The notes beneath the pieces are model-generated. The model was given only the letters and a program-made list of their open reading frames with translations, was not told where the DNA came from and did not search any database. Positions 1 to 10,955 of a DNA stretch of 64,000 nucleotides are shown piece by piece (the stretch's first letter is position 1; each line of letters begins with the position of its first letter). The position numbers and the translations under genes are program-made. This DNA is from Mytilus galloprovincialis (lineage: Eukaryota; Mollusca; Bivalvia; Mytilida; Mytilidae): NCBI RefSeq assembly GCF_965363235.1, contig NC_134840.1:2232001-2296000 (forward strand). The letters are read 5' to 3'.

Positions 1-82
1 GTACATTTAGACAATTCAGTTTTACATTTTTTGCATGACCTAGTATGAATGATAATATTTTACGCATGTTTTACTTATTTAG

Positions 83-751
83 ATATAACTACCACCTTAT
101 ACATCCAACGGTTAAACAAGAGGAAGTACAACCAAAACCGATGCATTATAAAACCTTGTCAAACCAGAGAGACAGATCTTTTGAAGAACAGCCAATTCTG
201 TACACGTCAGTTCCAAACAATATAACGATACAACATCAACACCCAACGGTTAAACAACAAGAAGTACAACCCAAACCGATGCATTATAAAACATTGTCAA
301 ATCAGAGAGACAGATCGTTTGAAGAACAGCCGCAGCTGTACACGTCAGTTCCGAACAATAGAACATTACAACATCAACACCCAACGATTAAACACGATGA
401 AGTACAGCCTAACCCGATACATTATAAAACATTGTCGAATAACGGAGACAGATCTTTTGAAGAACAACCAATTCTGTATACGTCAGTTCTGAACAATAGA
501 ACACTACAACAGCAACACCCAACGATTAAACACGAAGAAGTACAACCCAAACCGATGCATTATAAAACATGGTCAAATCAGGGAGACAGGCCTTTAGAAC
601 AACAACCAATTATTTATGCATCAGTTCCGAACAATAGAACATTACAACAGCAACCGACAAAATATACGACACTTCCTAACAGCAGACGACTTAACCCGGA
701 ATCTGTGATTTATACGTCTGCTTCAGACAACTGGGATGGACATTTAGACAG
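83..751 (+). CDS. Filamin-like gene exon: four 46-residue repeats
   Basis: Acceptor tatttag at 82 and donor CAG/GTGAGA at 751/752. It enters and leaves in phase 2, so the exon is symmetric and could be skipped without a frameshift. It encodes four near-identical 46-residue units starting HPTVKQEEV or HPTIKHEEV and containing HYKTLSNQ, RSFEEQP and LYTSVPNN, then a decayed fifth unit. I know no named domain like this. The composition (Gln, Asn, Pro, charged) suggests a disordered spacer. Confidence 0.8.
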
Positions 752-3700
752 GTGAGAGTGTATAAGTGATTTATACTTCTGTCATTGACGTTTGGTAATC
801 TTGAATAGAAGTCTACACGTGCGAGAGTAAGCAAGTTATATGCGTTAGTCACAGACAGTACCGATGAAGGGGTACAATTTATATATCCTATACACTTCTA
901 TGAATATCATTGGTTATAGGGAACACGTGGAGACCTTGTTTATTTAATGTAGAGTTAGAGGGTGTGTTGGTTTTTTTTTTAATACGGTTAGTAGTGGTGT
1001 TACGTCCATTTTTATAAGAACACAATGTTTAGGAAAATCTAAAACGTTAAGCCCGGACAACAGCTGAAGAAATTGATGATGATGGACTGAAAATGAATCA
1101 AGAATACACATTTAGCCATTGTGTGTCAGTTTATTTTCGATCTACGAGTTTGACTATCCCTCTGGTATCTGTTGCCCCTCTTTTATAGATAAAAAGTTCT
1201 TAGTGTTGGCATTTGCTTTTATATATACCAATAGAAATAGTTTCTTTATATTGAAGACTTTAATATTTTGATATAGTAAATGAGCATAATAGATACCAAG
1301 ATTTATATTTTGTACGCTCTCTAGTTTAAATGCTACATGTTGAATTAGTGGGTAAGGTAAGTTCTATCTGTTACAAAGATAGGTACGAAGACAAAACAAA
1401 TGTTCTTCCAAGATACCGGGTTTGGAAATAAGTACACCAAACTCGTCTTTTTGTCTACATAGACACATGCATGGCGCTCGAATTAAAAGTTGTGCCAAAT
1501 ACTGCCAATACTGTTTCGAAAAATTCAGCACTTGATAGATAATCAAATAGAAAACGAACACATCAATGACAAAAATGCTGACTACTGGTAATGTGATATC
1601 GTCGGGGACTAAACGTCCACATGTACAACAATGGACACACGTTGTTCATAAATTAAAATGACAGTTGTTTACCGATGATCAAATCGCGTAAATTGAATAG
1701 GAAGTGACAAATCAAGTTAACAAACAGAATCGTGGAGATTTAAAAAAATGAGATTCTCATTTTGAGTCGTCCATCATAAAGGAATATAAGTTTGTCTCAA
1801 CAGGGGTGAATGAAGTTAATACATGACTATAAGTGATAAATATGTGTGTATCATATAAAGGAGCTGTAATAATTTTGTTCCAGAGGCAAATGGATATTCA
1901 TTAAAACGTAACTGTTCTGATAATTGGGGTGTGTCTTAATTTACACATGTTTATATTGATATTTTACTTTGACATATACGCGTTCTCTAATTGTTTATTT
2001 TCTATCTAGTTCTATTCTTAAGTTGTCTCGCATTTAAGATAAACACCTACATATAAACAATAGTTTTCACCCAACTGGACAAATACCACATTCCTTTTTT
2101 CATTTTTTATGACAATTCTTACTAAATTTTTAGAACTTCTATTTTTTTAAAGCAACAAAACATGCTGTTATTACAACTCGTGAAATGTCTTTTGCCTTTA
2201 TATATAATCAAACCTAATGGTAATTTCAGCAGAGTAAACGGAGACGCATTGGATGGCCCATGGGTAAATACCGCCAATACAAAACCAGCAACAATCTATG
2301 TTACGAAACATAAACGCCATAAAAAGAAACGTTTTTCGAGTGGAAGCAGTTCGTATTCGTCATCATCATCATCCGACGAGTCAAGAAAGAAAGTACCTCA
2401 ATCTAAAGTAACTCTTCTTCGAAAAGTAGTCGATGAGCCTAAAATAGCAATGGTTCGGAGAGTTCCTGATGACCCTAGAATTACAGTGGTTCGTAGAGTT
2501 CAAGACGATCCCAAAATTACCCTAGTTCGAAGGGTTCAAGATGATCCTAGGATAACTGTTGTTCGAAAAGTTTCTGATGTCAGTTCAAGGGCAACATCTC
2601 GAGTCCTTGTTCCAAGACGAGCCGGTAAGACTTGATACATACACTTTAGAGACTTCCAACGTTTTCTTTGTTATTTTATTTTGAATTACCTTGTACCTCT
2701 AAATAAGAAATAGCAATAGCATAGAATTTTGTTTTTTTAATTCAATGAAAACTTGTTAACTCTGAAATATGTTCAGTTAAATGTTGTAATATGACTTTAT
2801 TTTGTAGATTAATTTTCATTTAGGGCGATATATACATTTTGAACCTTTTTCGTTCCAGGTAGTCTACATTCTACTGCAACTACTAATACTGATCCGGAAA
2901 GGGTTGTCTATAGAACGCCCCATATTTACACAACTTATATGGCTAACAGTCCTAGTCGTAGTTCGGGTTCTTCACGGTCACCATCAAGGTCACCGTCATA
3001 TAAAATTGTTGATGGTCCGGCATTGTCACATAGGAGTTATGAACATTCACCAATAGATTCTTCAAAAGTTATACTCAGTGGTAAAGGACTTAAACAAGCT
3101 TTTGTCAATAAGGAAGCGACATTTAATATCGACGGGCGCAATGCAGGACCAGGTATAGTAACACTTTTGTATACAACTATATGAATTAATTTAAAACCAT
3201 GCAGGACCAGGTATAGTAACACTTTTGTATACAACCTATATGAATTGACTTGCGGTGACCTTTAGTTGTTAATTACTGTGTCATTTTGGTGTGTTGTGGA
3301 GAGTTGTCTCATTGGCAATCACACCACAATTTTTTTTTTTATATTAAAACAATTTTTTTCCTGATTTTTTTTTCTACTTGAATCTTTATAATGTGTTATT
3401 GTTATTTATTTGCTGATGTTAATGATAGGTGGTCAGTTGTATTGCTGATGTTAATGATAGGTGGTCAGTTGTATTGCTGATGTTAATGATAGGTGGTCAG
3501 TTGTATTGCTGATGTTAATGATAGGTGGTCAGTTGTATTGCTGATGTTAATGATAGGTGGTCAGTTGTATTGCTGATGTTAATGATAGGTGGTCAGTTGT
3601 ATTGCTGATGTTAATGATAGGTGGTCAGTTGTATTGTTAATGATAGGTGGTCAGTTGTATTGTTAATGATAGGTGGTCAGTTGTATTGTTAATGATAGGT

Positions 3701-6700
3701 GGTCAGTTGTATTGTTAATGATAGGTGGTCAGTTGTATTGCTGATGTTAATGATAGGTGGTCAGTTGTATTGCTGATGTTAATGATAGGTGGTCAGTTGT
3801 ATTGCTGATGTTAATGATAGTTGGTCAGTTGTATTGCTGATGTTAATGATAGGTGGTCAGTTGTATTGTTAATGATAGGTGGTCAGTTGTATTGCTGATG
3901 TTAATGATAGGTGGTCAGTTGTATTGCTGATGTTAATGATAGGTGGTCAGTTGTATTGCTGATGTTAATGATAGGTGGTCAGTTGTATTGTTAATGATAG
4001 GTGGTCAGTTGTATTGCTGATGTTAATGATAGGTGGTCAGTTGTATTGCTGATGTTAATGATAGGTGGTCAGTTGTATTGTTAATGATAGGTGGTCAGTT
4101 GTATTGCTGATGTTAATGATAGGTGGTCAGTTGTATTGCTGATGTTAATGATAGGTGGTCAGTTGTATTGCTGATGTTAATGATAGGTGGTCAGTTGTAT
4201 TGCTGATGTTAATGATAGGTGGTCAGTTGTATTGCTGATGTTAATGATAGGTGGTCAGTTGTATTGCTGATGTTAATGATAGGTGGTCAGTTGTATTGCT
4301 GAAGAATACGAGGTAATCGTCCCTACATTTATTTGCTGATGTTAATGATAGTTGGTCAGTTGTATTGCTGAAGAATACGAGGTAATCGTCCCTACCTAAA
4401 GGTCGTTATTGACAAAATTTTAAAAAAATGCAGTAAAACTATTTTGCTATGAATTTAAATCGAAATATGTAAATGTTTCATTATAAACACAAAAAACGTA
4501 AACGGCAATACGGTGTTAAGTCAGTTTCTTTGAACGACAGAAAAAAAGCATATTACCTTGAAATATTGCACGTCTACCTCCCATTTGATTTGGGACTTTC
4601 CTTTTTGAATTTTCCTCGGAGTTCAGTATTTTTGTGTTTTTACTTTTTAATGAAAAATCAACAACCCACTATAAACTGGATGCTATCGAAGTGCTTCTCT
4701 GGATTTATCTTTATCGGGAACATGCAAAGACGAAAATATTCTACAGAGAAGATAGTATAGCATAGCTATACAATGATAAATGTTGTTCGCTTATATATTA
4801 ATACAAAACGCAATAATGTTTTGAAACCAGTTTATATAAAAAGAAAAAGAGCAACGTTTTCTGTACAAAACTATATGTCATTACCTAAATACTTATCATC
4901 TATTCTTTAAGGTGAGCCCTCCACGAAAATGTTTAGTCCAAAATATGAAATCCCTATCGAAGTTAAGCCAATTGGTCCTAAACAGTATCGGTGTACCTAC
5001 ATTCCTGCCTACCCTGGAGCGTACTTACTGGATATCAAATGGAATGAGAGAAAACTAAAGTGTTGTCCTTTCAAAATAAACGTCAATCCTCCATTTTACC
5101 CGGAGAAAGTTAATGTCAGTGGAGCAAATATTAAAGGCGGAATGGTTGGAAAAGACTTCCATCTTCAGATAGATCCAAGAAAAGCGGGAAAAGGTCGGTA
5201 ATAATTGTTCTTAGAAAATAAGGATTGATATGTTATCTGTTTATGTTCATTTGGTATTTAATCACGTTTATGTTACCGAAAGTTCCATATAATTATCTTA
5301 TTTCGAAGATGGTATCGCTTAGATGATCTTTTCCAAGACAGGTGGAAAAAGACCTTGCGTGAGTGTAAAAGGAGACTGCATACCAAAGATAAACAGGATA
5401 ATCACTATGTATCAAAAAAACAACTACTTAATAGTTGTGAGAAGCCCGAAGGTTTTCTTAAAGTACAAAAGATATCCCGTCGGGTTGCAATATTCAAAAC
5501 AAACATAAGTTTCATCTAAAACTTTCTCACACGTTGAACAAAGATTTAATGTTTCGTCATAAATTTACCTCACAACATCAAGACAAGCCCTTGTTTTCTC
5601 TAAAATTTATAACCATCTTACTACGTGTGACTGTTTTGAAGCTTTTTTGTCCTGGAATATTATCGATTAATATCTTGTACACAACCTATGATGATTAGGC
5701 TAGATACATTTTGTAATAGTTGATATCTTTCTACACATATCTCCATACTCAGTTATCATGACTTGACACATAATTGCATTGATTTTGTAGGAAAACTTAC
5801 TGCCAAATGTTCGGGTCCTTCTAACCAGAAAGTGGCTGTATCACTTGTTGAAAATATCGATGGTACTACTAAAGTGTCTTTCAAACCCGTAGAGGCCGGC
5901 AGACATATTATGTCTATTAAATACAACAAAGAACATGTTTTAGGTAAGAATTCATACAACAGAGGGGAAATAACTCTATCTTTATTATGTCGTATTGTAA
6001 CAAGATCTTTCTAGATTTTTTTTGCTATTATTTATGTCTTTGTAAAAATTTGTTTTCTTCTATATAATTATACGATAAACGTTTAACATATATTTTCGGT
6101 AAATTTCATCTACTAGACAGTAGTAAATAAACTCATCATAGATAACAGGATTGAAATTTTATATTTACGCCGACGCGCTACAAAAGACTCATCAGTGACG
6201 CTCGAATAAAAAAATGTTAAAAAGGCCATTTATACTGCTTCAGTTTAGATAAAAGCATGTAACTATTTTTTTTTCCTGAATTGTTTGCAGGTAGTCCCTA
6301 CGCAATCGATATAAAGATACCTCACCACAGTGGAATAGTATATGTACATGGACCAGGTATAGAGAACAATGGTGTCTTAGGAGAATACGAAAGTCATTTT
6401 TGGGTAGATGCCAGAGACGCTGGGTCAGGAGAACTTAATGTCAGTGTCATGGGTCCTAAAGGTAAAGTTGTATTAGAGGTTTCTTTGTATCTAAATATAT
6501 CCGGTGCAATACATTTCAAACGAAAGAAACGATATTTTATACGTCTTCTTGTGTGCGCTAGTTCGATTTGTTTTCCTCGATTTTAGTTTGTAACCCGTGT
6601 TTATTTTAATCGATTTATGACTACTGAACAGCGGTATACTACTGTTGTCTTTATTTGAGCAAAACAAATATGGTTGAATTGGTATCTTTTGTCTCAGTTT

Positions 6701-7266
6701 TCAGGTCATTGCATATGCTCATTATACAAGATGTTTATATTATAATAATAAAAAATAAAGCTTGAAAAGGAATACACTGTATTTGGTTTCATGTAATATA
6801 CGTTTAATATACCCAATATTCTTTCTTATATACACCTATAAAGTGTAATCCAATGTATGTTTTTTCACAGTTACAGCTTTATATAAAAAGGGAATACAAA
6901 AGGCTCCGTTTTGAAGACCGTACCTTGACCTATAACGTTTTACTTTTACAAATTGTGACTTGAATGAAGAGTTGTCTCATTGGCACTCATATCACGTCTT
7001 CTCATATTTATATAATCTAAAATTAACATATTAAATATTATATTATTTCAGGTGCTTTCAACGTAGAAATGAAGAGAGACAGTCAGAAAGATAGAATTTT
7101 CCACTGTAGATACAATCCACATGAACCAGGGACTTATACAATAAATTGCAAGTGGTCAGGACATCACGTGGGGAACAGTCCGTACCGAATCCACTTAGGG
7201 GTATCAAAGGACGATTTAGATAGATTCCTCTTAGACTTACAACATGGCGAAACTTTACTTTACTAG
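83..7266 (+). CDS. Filamin-like protein, 3' part of gene (7 exons, 5' end outside window)
   Basis: Spliced coding region 83-751, 2230-2624, 2859-3152, 4912-5193, 5791-5943, 6291-6461, 7052-7266, chosen from AG/GT borders and matching phases. After one leading base it gives 726 codons including the stop. Order in the protein: four tandem 46-residue repeats, a Ser/Lys/Arg-rich linker with 13-residue repeats (VVRRVQDDPRIT-like), an RS-type stretch (SPSRSSGSSRSPSRSPS), then three Ig-like filamin repeats and a tail ending GETLLY. The filamin signature is seen three times: SGKGL/SGANI/HGPGI, then AGPG/AGKG/AGSG about 25 residues on, and YIPAYPGAY, FKPVEAGRH, YNPHEPGTY near each repeat end. Filamin repeats are known to bind partners and dimerise actin cross-linkers; no actin-binding domain is in the window, so a cytoskeletal role is inferred. 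The linker is not like vertebrate filamin A. Confidence 0.88.
752..2229 (+). other. Intron of filamin-like gene, nothing recognised
   Basis: AT-rich, with stops in all frames and no repeat or coding signal that I can recognise. Confidence 0.6.
2230..2624 (+). CDS. Filamin-like gene exon: Ser/Arg-rich linker with 13-residue repeats
   Basis: Acceptor aatttcag ends at 2229 (a second AG three bases on, at 2232, keeps the frame); donor CCG/GTAAGA after 2624. Phase 2 in, phase 1 out. It contains a basic patch (KHKRHKKKR), a run of serines, and four to five copies of a V-V-R-R-V-x-D-D-P-R-I-T unit. The pattern of alternating basic and Asp-Asp-Pro blocks is regular, but I do not recognise the family. 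Confidence 0.8.
2859..3152 (+). CDS. Filamin-like gene exon: RS stretch and start of filamin repeat 1
   Basis: Acceptor cgttccag at 2858, donor CCAG/GTATAG after 3152; phase 1 at both ends. It encodes an SPSRS-rich segment and then the first half of filamin repeat 1 (SGKGLKQAFVNKEATFNIDG..AGPG). The donor region is duplicated 58 bp downstream. Confidence 0.82.
3143..3243 (+). repeat. 58-bp-spaced duplication of an exon 3' end with its donor site
   Basis: About 45 bp starting GCAGGACCAGGTATAGTAAC at 3143 recurs at 3201 with one inserted base. The copy includes the donor dinucleotide, so a second potential donor lies at 3211. Confidence 0.85.
3265..3345 (+). repeat. Dispersed repeat family A, truncated copy
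   Basis: Contains the family tail GAGTTGTCTCATTGGCAATC followed by a poly-T/AT tract. Fuller copies are at 39560-39825 and, inverted, at 30096-30370. Confidence 0.6.
3410..4300 (+). repeat. Minisatellite, 32-bp unit with a 26-bp variant
   Basis: About 29 head-to-tail copies of TTGCTGATGTTAATGATAGG plus GGTCAGTTGTA-type sequence. A shorter form lacking CTGATG recurs in several places, once four times in a row. A further degenerate pair, each followed by GAAGAATACGAGGTAATCGT, extends to about 4395. It lies inside the intron that splits filamin repeat 1. Confidence 0.97.
4396..4911 (+). other. Remainder of the intron that carries the 32-bp array
   Basis: Contains a fragment (about 4560-4650) of a dispersed repeat with GAATTTTCCTCGGAGTTCAG, seen again inverted near 35570. 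No coding signal otherwise. Confidence 0.5.
4912..5193 (+). CDS. Filamin-like gene exon: end of filamin repeat 1 and start of repeat 2
   Basis: Acceptor tattctttaag at 4911; donor AAAG/GTCGGT after 5193; phase 1 at both ends, 94 codons. It contains YIPAYPGAYLLDIKWN (end of repeat 1) and VNVSGANIKGGMVGKDFHL with AGKG (start of repeat 2). A GT at 5198 is an alternative donor but would break the phase with the next exon. Confidence 0.85.
5194..5790 (+). other. Intron of filamin-like gene, nothing recognised
   Basis: Short AT-rich intron with no repeat or coding signal seen. Confidence 0.6.
5791..5943 (+). CDS. Filamin-like gene exon: end of filamin repeat 2
   Basis: Acceptor gattttgtag at 5790, donor TTAG/GTAAGA after 5943; phase 1 at both ends. 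It encodes KLTAKCSGPSNQKVAVSLVE and FKPVEAGRHIMSIKYN, the C-terminal strands of a filamin repeat. Confidence 0.86.
6168..6208 (-). repeat. Decayed hammerhead-containing repeat fragment
   Basis: Read on the minus strand it has GAGCGTCACTGATGAGTCTT, as in the intact ribozyme at 54096, but the GAAA arm and half of stem II are deleted. It cannot fold as a hammerhead. It sits in a filamin-gene intron. Confidence 0.7.
6291..6461 (+). CDS. Filamin-like gene exon: start of filamin repeat 3
   Basis: Acceptor ttgtttgcag at 6290, donor AAAG/GTAAAG after 6461; phase 1 at both ends. It encodes GSPYAIDIK, the classic end of a filamin repeat, and then YVHGPGIENNGVLGEY and DARDAGSGEL of repeat 3. Confidence 0.87.
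6560..7015 (+). repeat. Fragments of dispersed repeat families B and A in an intron
   Basis: 6560-6660 matches family B (CGAACAGCGGTATACTACTG-like end, fuller copy 12600-12895). About 6895-7015 matches the family A tail (CTTGACCTATAACGTTTTAC, then GAGTTGTCTCATTGGCACTC). Confidence 0.65.
7052..7266 (+). CDS. Filamin-like gene terminal exon: end of filamin repeat 3 and C-terminus
   Basis: Acceptor tattatttcag at 7051, phase 1 entry, TAG stop at 7264-7266. It encodes YNPHEPGTYTINCKWSG and GNSPYRIHLG, then a 21-residue tail (VSKDDLDRF...). The tail does not resemble another Ig repeat. Confidence 0.87.
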
Positions 7267-7916
7267 CTCCTAGAATTTTATTGCAATTTTAGATGAGGAG
7301 AAATTATAAATTTTATGGGTACTATATCAAAAGCCTCCTTGTAAAGTCATGTCCAAAGACACTATATATAACTTCAAGAATCACCTGTTTAAGGTTAAAA
7401 CATAAAAAGTATAACTTTTATGCAAAAATTAGCACAACTCAAACAACCTTCTAACAGCAAGTTGGCTGGACGTGGTTACAAATATATATGCATAACGTTT
7501 ATAATCAGCTTAATATTTGAAAACACGAGAAAGAAGAATGGGTTTCACGCTACTTTGATAATAGAAAAGAGTATTATTCTAAAACGTGGCAAAGAGTATA
7601 AGATATGCTTGTATATCGGAGGGTAAAACTGTATCTGTATATCCACTAAAAAGTAAGAGGTAGGGCATATAATTGAGAATCGTATTGTCCTTTCTTAGCT
7701 AACATGTTTTCAGATGAACGTAAACATATTTATAAACAAATAAGAGACGAGGTAACTTTTACAATGCAAAAATGTGAAGAATACTCATCTTATAAATACT
7801 GTTTCGATTTTGAATGTATATCAATTTTGAATTATTCACAACAGCCAAAGTTGTAATGATTTGTTCCGGGAAAGGAATATTGCAAAAGTGCGAATGTAAC
7901 AGAAACCGCTTGTATA

Positions 7917-7922
7917 AATAAA
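7917..7922 (+). terminator. Possible polyadenylation signal of the filamin-like gene
   Basis: AATAAA about 650 bp after the stop; another is at 7978-7983. No closer canonical signal was noticed. Confidence 0.4.
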
Positions 7923-7983
7923 ATCGGATGTAATGCCGACATGTATCATGTATAAACGATCTCACAAATATTATTGTAATAAA

Positions 7984-8740
7984 TATACACACGCTTGCAT
8001 AAAAGAAATATATAGGCGGTAGTTATGAGCACACTCCTTTTTTATACATTTATTTAAAGTCGATCATAATATGCCGTTAAAATCAACAAATTCATATAAA
8101 AAAAATATTGCATGTATTCCGACTTGTTAGAAATATATTTTATAAAATCATCAAAAAAATCCCCTGTACCAAAGGGACCAACAAGATAGATACTTAAACA
8201 TGATGTACGTCAATGCCAAACTCTTTCAAAAGTATGTTCCGCCGCCTATGAACAAATATATATGTACCATTTTTGTTATAATTATGTATGAAAAGCAAAT
8301 ACGTTTTGTTACCAAATAAATTTATATATGACTAAAACATGCCTTATCAGTTTATAAAATCATGTAATAAATCCAGGCAACAGTACTGTAGTATAATGCT
8401 GTTTGAAAGTCATAAATCGATTCGGTTACAAACTAAAACCGAGGAAACACATCAACTATAAGAGAAAAACAAAGAAACAGCAGAAACACTGAAGTGCAAC
8501 AAAAAACAAACAACAATGCAACACACACAGAAATGAATTATAAGATAACAAAGGCTAATTTAAGAAAAATGGTGGATTGAACCTGGTTTTGTGGCTATCC
8601 AAACCTCGCACTTTTATGGCAATGTTAAATATATTACTACAATGACAATTTTGCATGACGACTACAGTATAAATAAATGCAGGAACATTCAGGACAGAGA
8701 ACTACTCAAATAAACAATACAATAGTACATTTCGACATTC
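7984..8740. other. Intergenic, dispersed-repeat debris only
   Basis: AT-rich. Around 8560-8620 a short segment (GGATTGAACCTGGTTTTGTGG) recurs near 11590 and, inverted, near 23900. No gene seen. Confidence 0.5.
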
Positions 8741-9040
8741 TTATAGTTATCAAAGGTACCAGGCTTATAATTTGATACGCCAAACGCTAAGATTAAAATA
8801 GTAAGAAAGCCAAACAAGTACAATGTTGAAAAGCATTGATGATCCTAAATTCTAAAAAAATGTGCCAAATACGGTTTAGGTTATCTATGGGTGGGATAAG
8901 AAAATCCTTTGTATTTAAAATAATTCATACTTTTGCAAACAGTAAATTTATAAAAAATAAAAAAAAAAAAAGACCATATAATTGATATTGATGACAACAC
9001 CGAAGTGCTGACTTATCACAGAATAACACTAAGCCTGTAA
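8741..9040 (+). repeat. Diverged copy of the 355-bp hammerhead-associated unit, ribozyme deleted
   Basis: Colinear with the reverse complement of 53880-54176. It starts TAGTTATCAAAGGTACCAGG, keeps AAAGCCAAACAAGTACAATG and a decayed frame resembling LKSIDDPKF. Where the ribozyme should be, most of the core is missing. Confidence 0.75.
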
Positions 9041-10430
9041 AACAACCTCGGAAAGCACGCATTGTCTGTCCCACGACTGGATCGACGCTACAAAAATGAC
9101 GTCATAAGTAAATTTCTAACAGAATTAATAAAGTTCAAGATCAAGTGTAATTATGGTATTGGATGTATTTTATAACAACAACAAGACTATTGATATAGAA
9201 TTGTGTTAGTAATGAGATGATTAATTGTATTATCTATCTGTGTCTGTATTTCTTCTATATCAAACTTTAAAACAAATAAATCGTGTAAGTTTAGTTGCCA
9301 TAAACTAAAATCTTATAAATGAACTGGGTGATTAATTATCTTGACTTTTACATACGAATCGAAAATTTAAAAAAATAGATTTACGACTACAAACGATAAG
9401 ACATTTGACAATATCCGATCAGAATTACAAATACAACATAACTAAATACATGAATGTTGTATAAACAAATACTGTGACATCTATAGCACCTGTCAGACTG
9501 GGTTTCTCTTGGTTTATAGTTAACATTCGATGATCAGTCTTATTAATTTATGCCATAATCGAGGAAAAGCATACGGGATTGTGGTTACAACAATTGAAAA
9601 AAGGAAAATTACAAAAAAAAAGGAAAGTTCAAGGCAAAAAGTCATTATCAAAAGTCCAAAAGAAAAAAAGAGGTGAATGATATTATAACAAATTAGTTGA
9701 AGAGAACAACGCCTGCAACAACGACAAGACAAACAACCGAGCCTAAAGGAACCCAATAAAACGAGGGATTATCTCAAATAGGGCCAGCATATCCTGCTCA
9801 ATTTAAGTACACGTTTATCGTACGTACAAAGTCGGTAATAGTTCTCATTTGGTAAAGATACAATCGAAAAAAACGAGTTCTGGGTTGTGCTTACAACAAT
9901 TGGAACATATATATGGTTATTTGTGACACAGATGCTTCAGAACGAATACACAACCTCGTGGTGAAGTCCGTAAAAAAAACGTCTTGTACATGATACTTAG
10001 TAAATGAGATGCATTCATAATATTTTGTGAGATATAGACGTTCCCCTTCAATATACCGATAAACAATGGCTGAACCAAATTCCAACAAATAAAAAATGAC
10101 AAAAGCTCATCCCATATTTCATCTCTCAAATAATCAAAACAAATATTCAAATAGATAAAACACATAATATTATGAAAAAACATGATATTGCGTAATCCAA
10201 TTGTACAACATGTCAAATGAAATGAAATGTTTCCTTTTTGTCTGTATTGAACTCGAGATGTTTATATGTGGTATTGATCATATGTGGATTCTGAAATCGG
10301 TTTTTTTTGGTGAAATTAGTTCTATCTAAACTTTTAATTTTTCAACCCTGTTTACCACCATTTCCCATGTGAAATTGAAAAATCTTCTAAAACAATAATC
10401 CACAACGCGTTTCAACATGAAAATGGTAGC
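9041..10430. other. Intergenic, no recognisable feature
   Basis: AT-rich. Open frames on the minus strand (9520-9756, 9917-10216) have low-complexity hydrophobic or aromatic translations and no family resemblance. Confidence 0.5.
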
Positions 10431-10760
10431 TATAAATTTATCGCTTTGGGATACCATAAGGCACATTTTGTTAATAGTGGCAGAAAGGGGAAATATGCTA
10501 CACTGAGAAACAAGTGACCAGTATGCTGAAGTTTCTTATTGACAACATATTTGTTGAATTTGGAGGTAGACTTTTTCAACAAATTGTCGGCATTCCTATT
10601 GGAACGAACTGTGCGCCTCTCCATGCCGATCTCTTCTTTTATCATATGAATCGGAGTTCCTTCATACACTTGTCAAAACAAGAAGATCAAAGCAGCCATG
10701 TCATTTAATTTCACATTCATATATATAAATGATGTTCTTTCTACAATACAAATAAATGGG
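10431..10760 (+). pseudogene. Penelope-like element reverse transcriptase fragment
   Basis: Three frame-shifted pieces line up with the reverse transcriptase of Penelope-like elements (PLEs): a weak stretch from 10431 (YKFIALGYHKAHFVNSG), then 10514-10680 with MLKFLIDNIFVEFGG and QQIVGIPIGTNCAPL, then 10701-10745 with FTFIYINDVLS. The last is the catalytic box, where the family has YxDD; here one Asp is Asn. Frameshifts and the altered active site show it is dead. It is followed by a decayed hammerhead repeat, matching the known association of PLEs with hammerhead ribozymes. Confidence 0.85.
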
Positions 10761-10822
10761 AGAAAATATAGGACAGAGAAACAAACGAATAATAGCCAAA
10801 ATCAGGTTAAAAATTTAATACA

Positions 10823-10955
10823 CCAGACGCGCACCACGTCCACACAAGACTAACCAGCGACGCTTAGATAAAAAAAAAAAGGTTTGAAAGCCAAAATACG
10901 TACAAAGTTAAAGATTACCGAGGACCAAAAGTTCCGAAAAGTTGTGACCAAAATG
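10823..10955 (-). repeat. Decayed hammerhead-associated repeat next to the PLE fragment
   Basis: Reverse-complement match to the ribozyme region at 54096 with many changes: CTGATGA has become CTGGTTA and the GAAA arm is lost. Downstream, AAAGCCAAAATACGTACAAA and CCGAAAAGTTGTGACC match the body of the 355-bp unit. Confidence 0.65.

Noticed and set aside
3410..4300. CRISPR-like regular repeats
   Set aside because: The units are head to tail with no unique spacers, and the DNA is eukaryotic; it is a minisatellite. The same holds for the other arrays.
4473..4760. 95-residue frame in a filamin intron
   Set aside because: Made partly of a dispersed repeat and lacking family resemblance.
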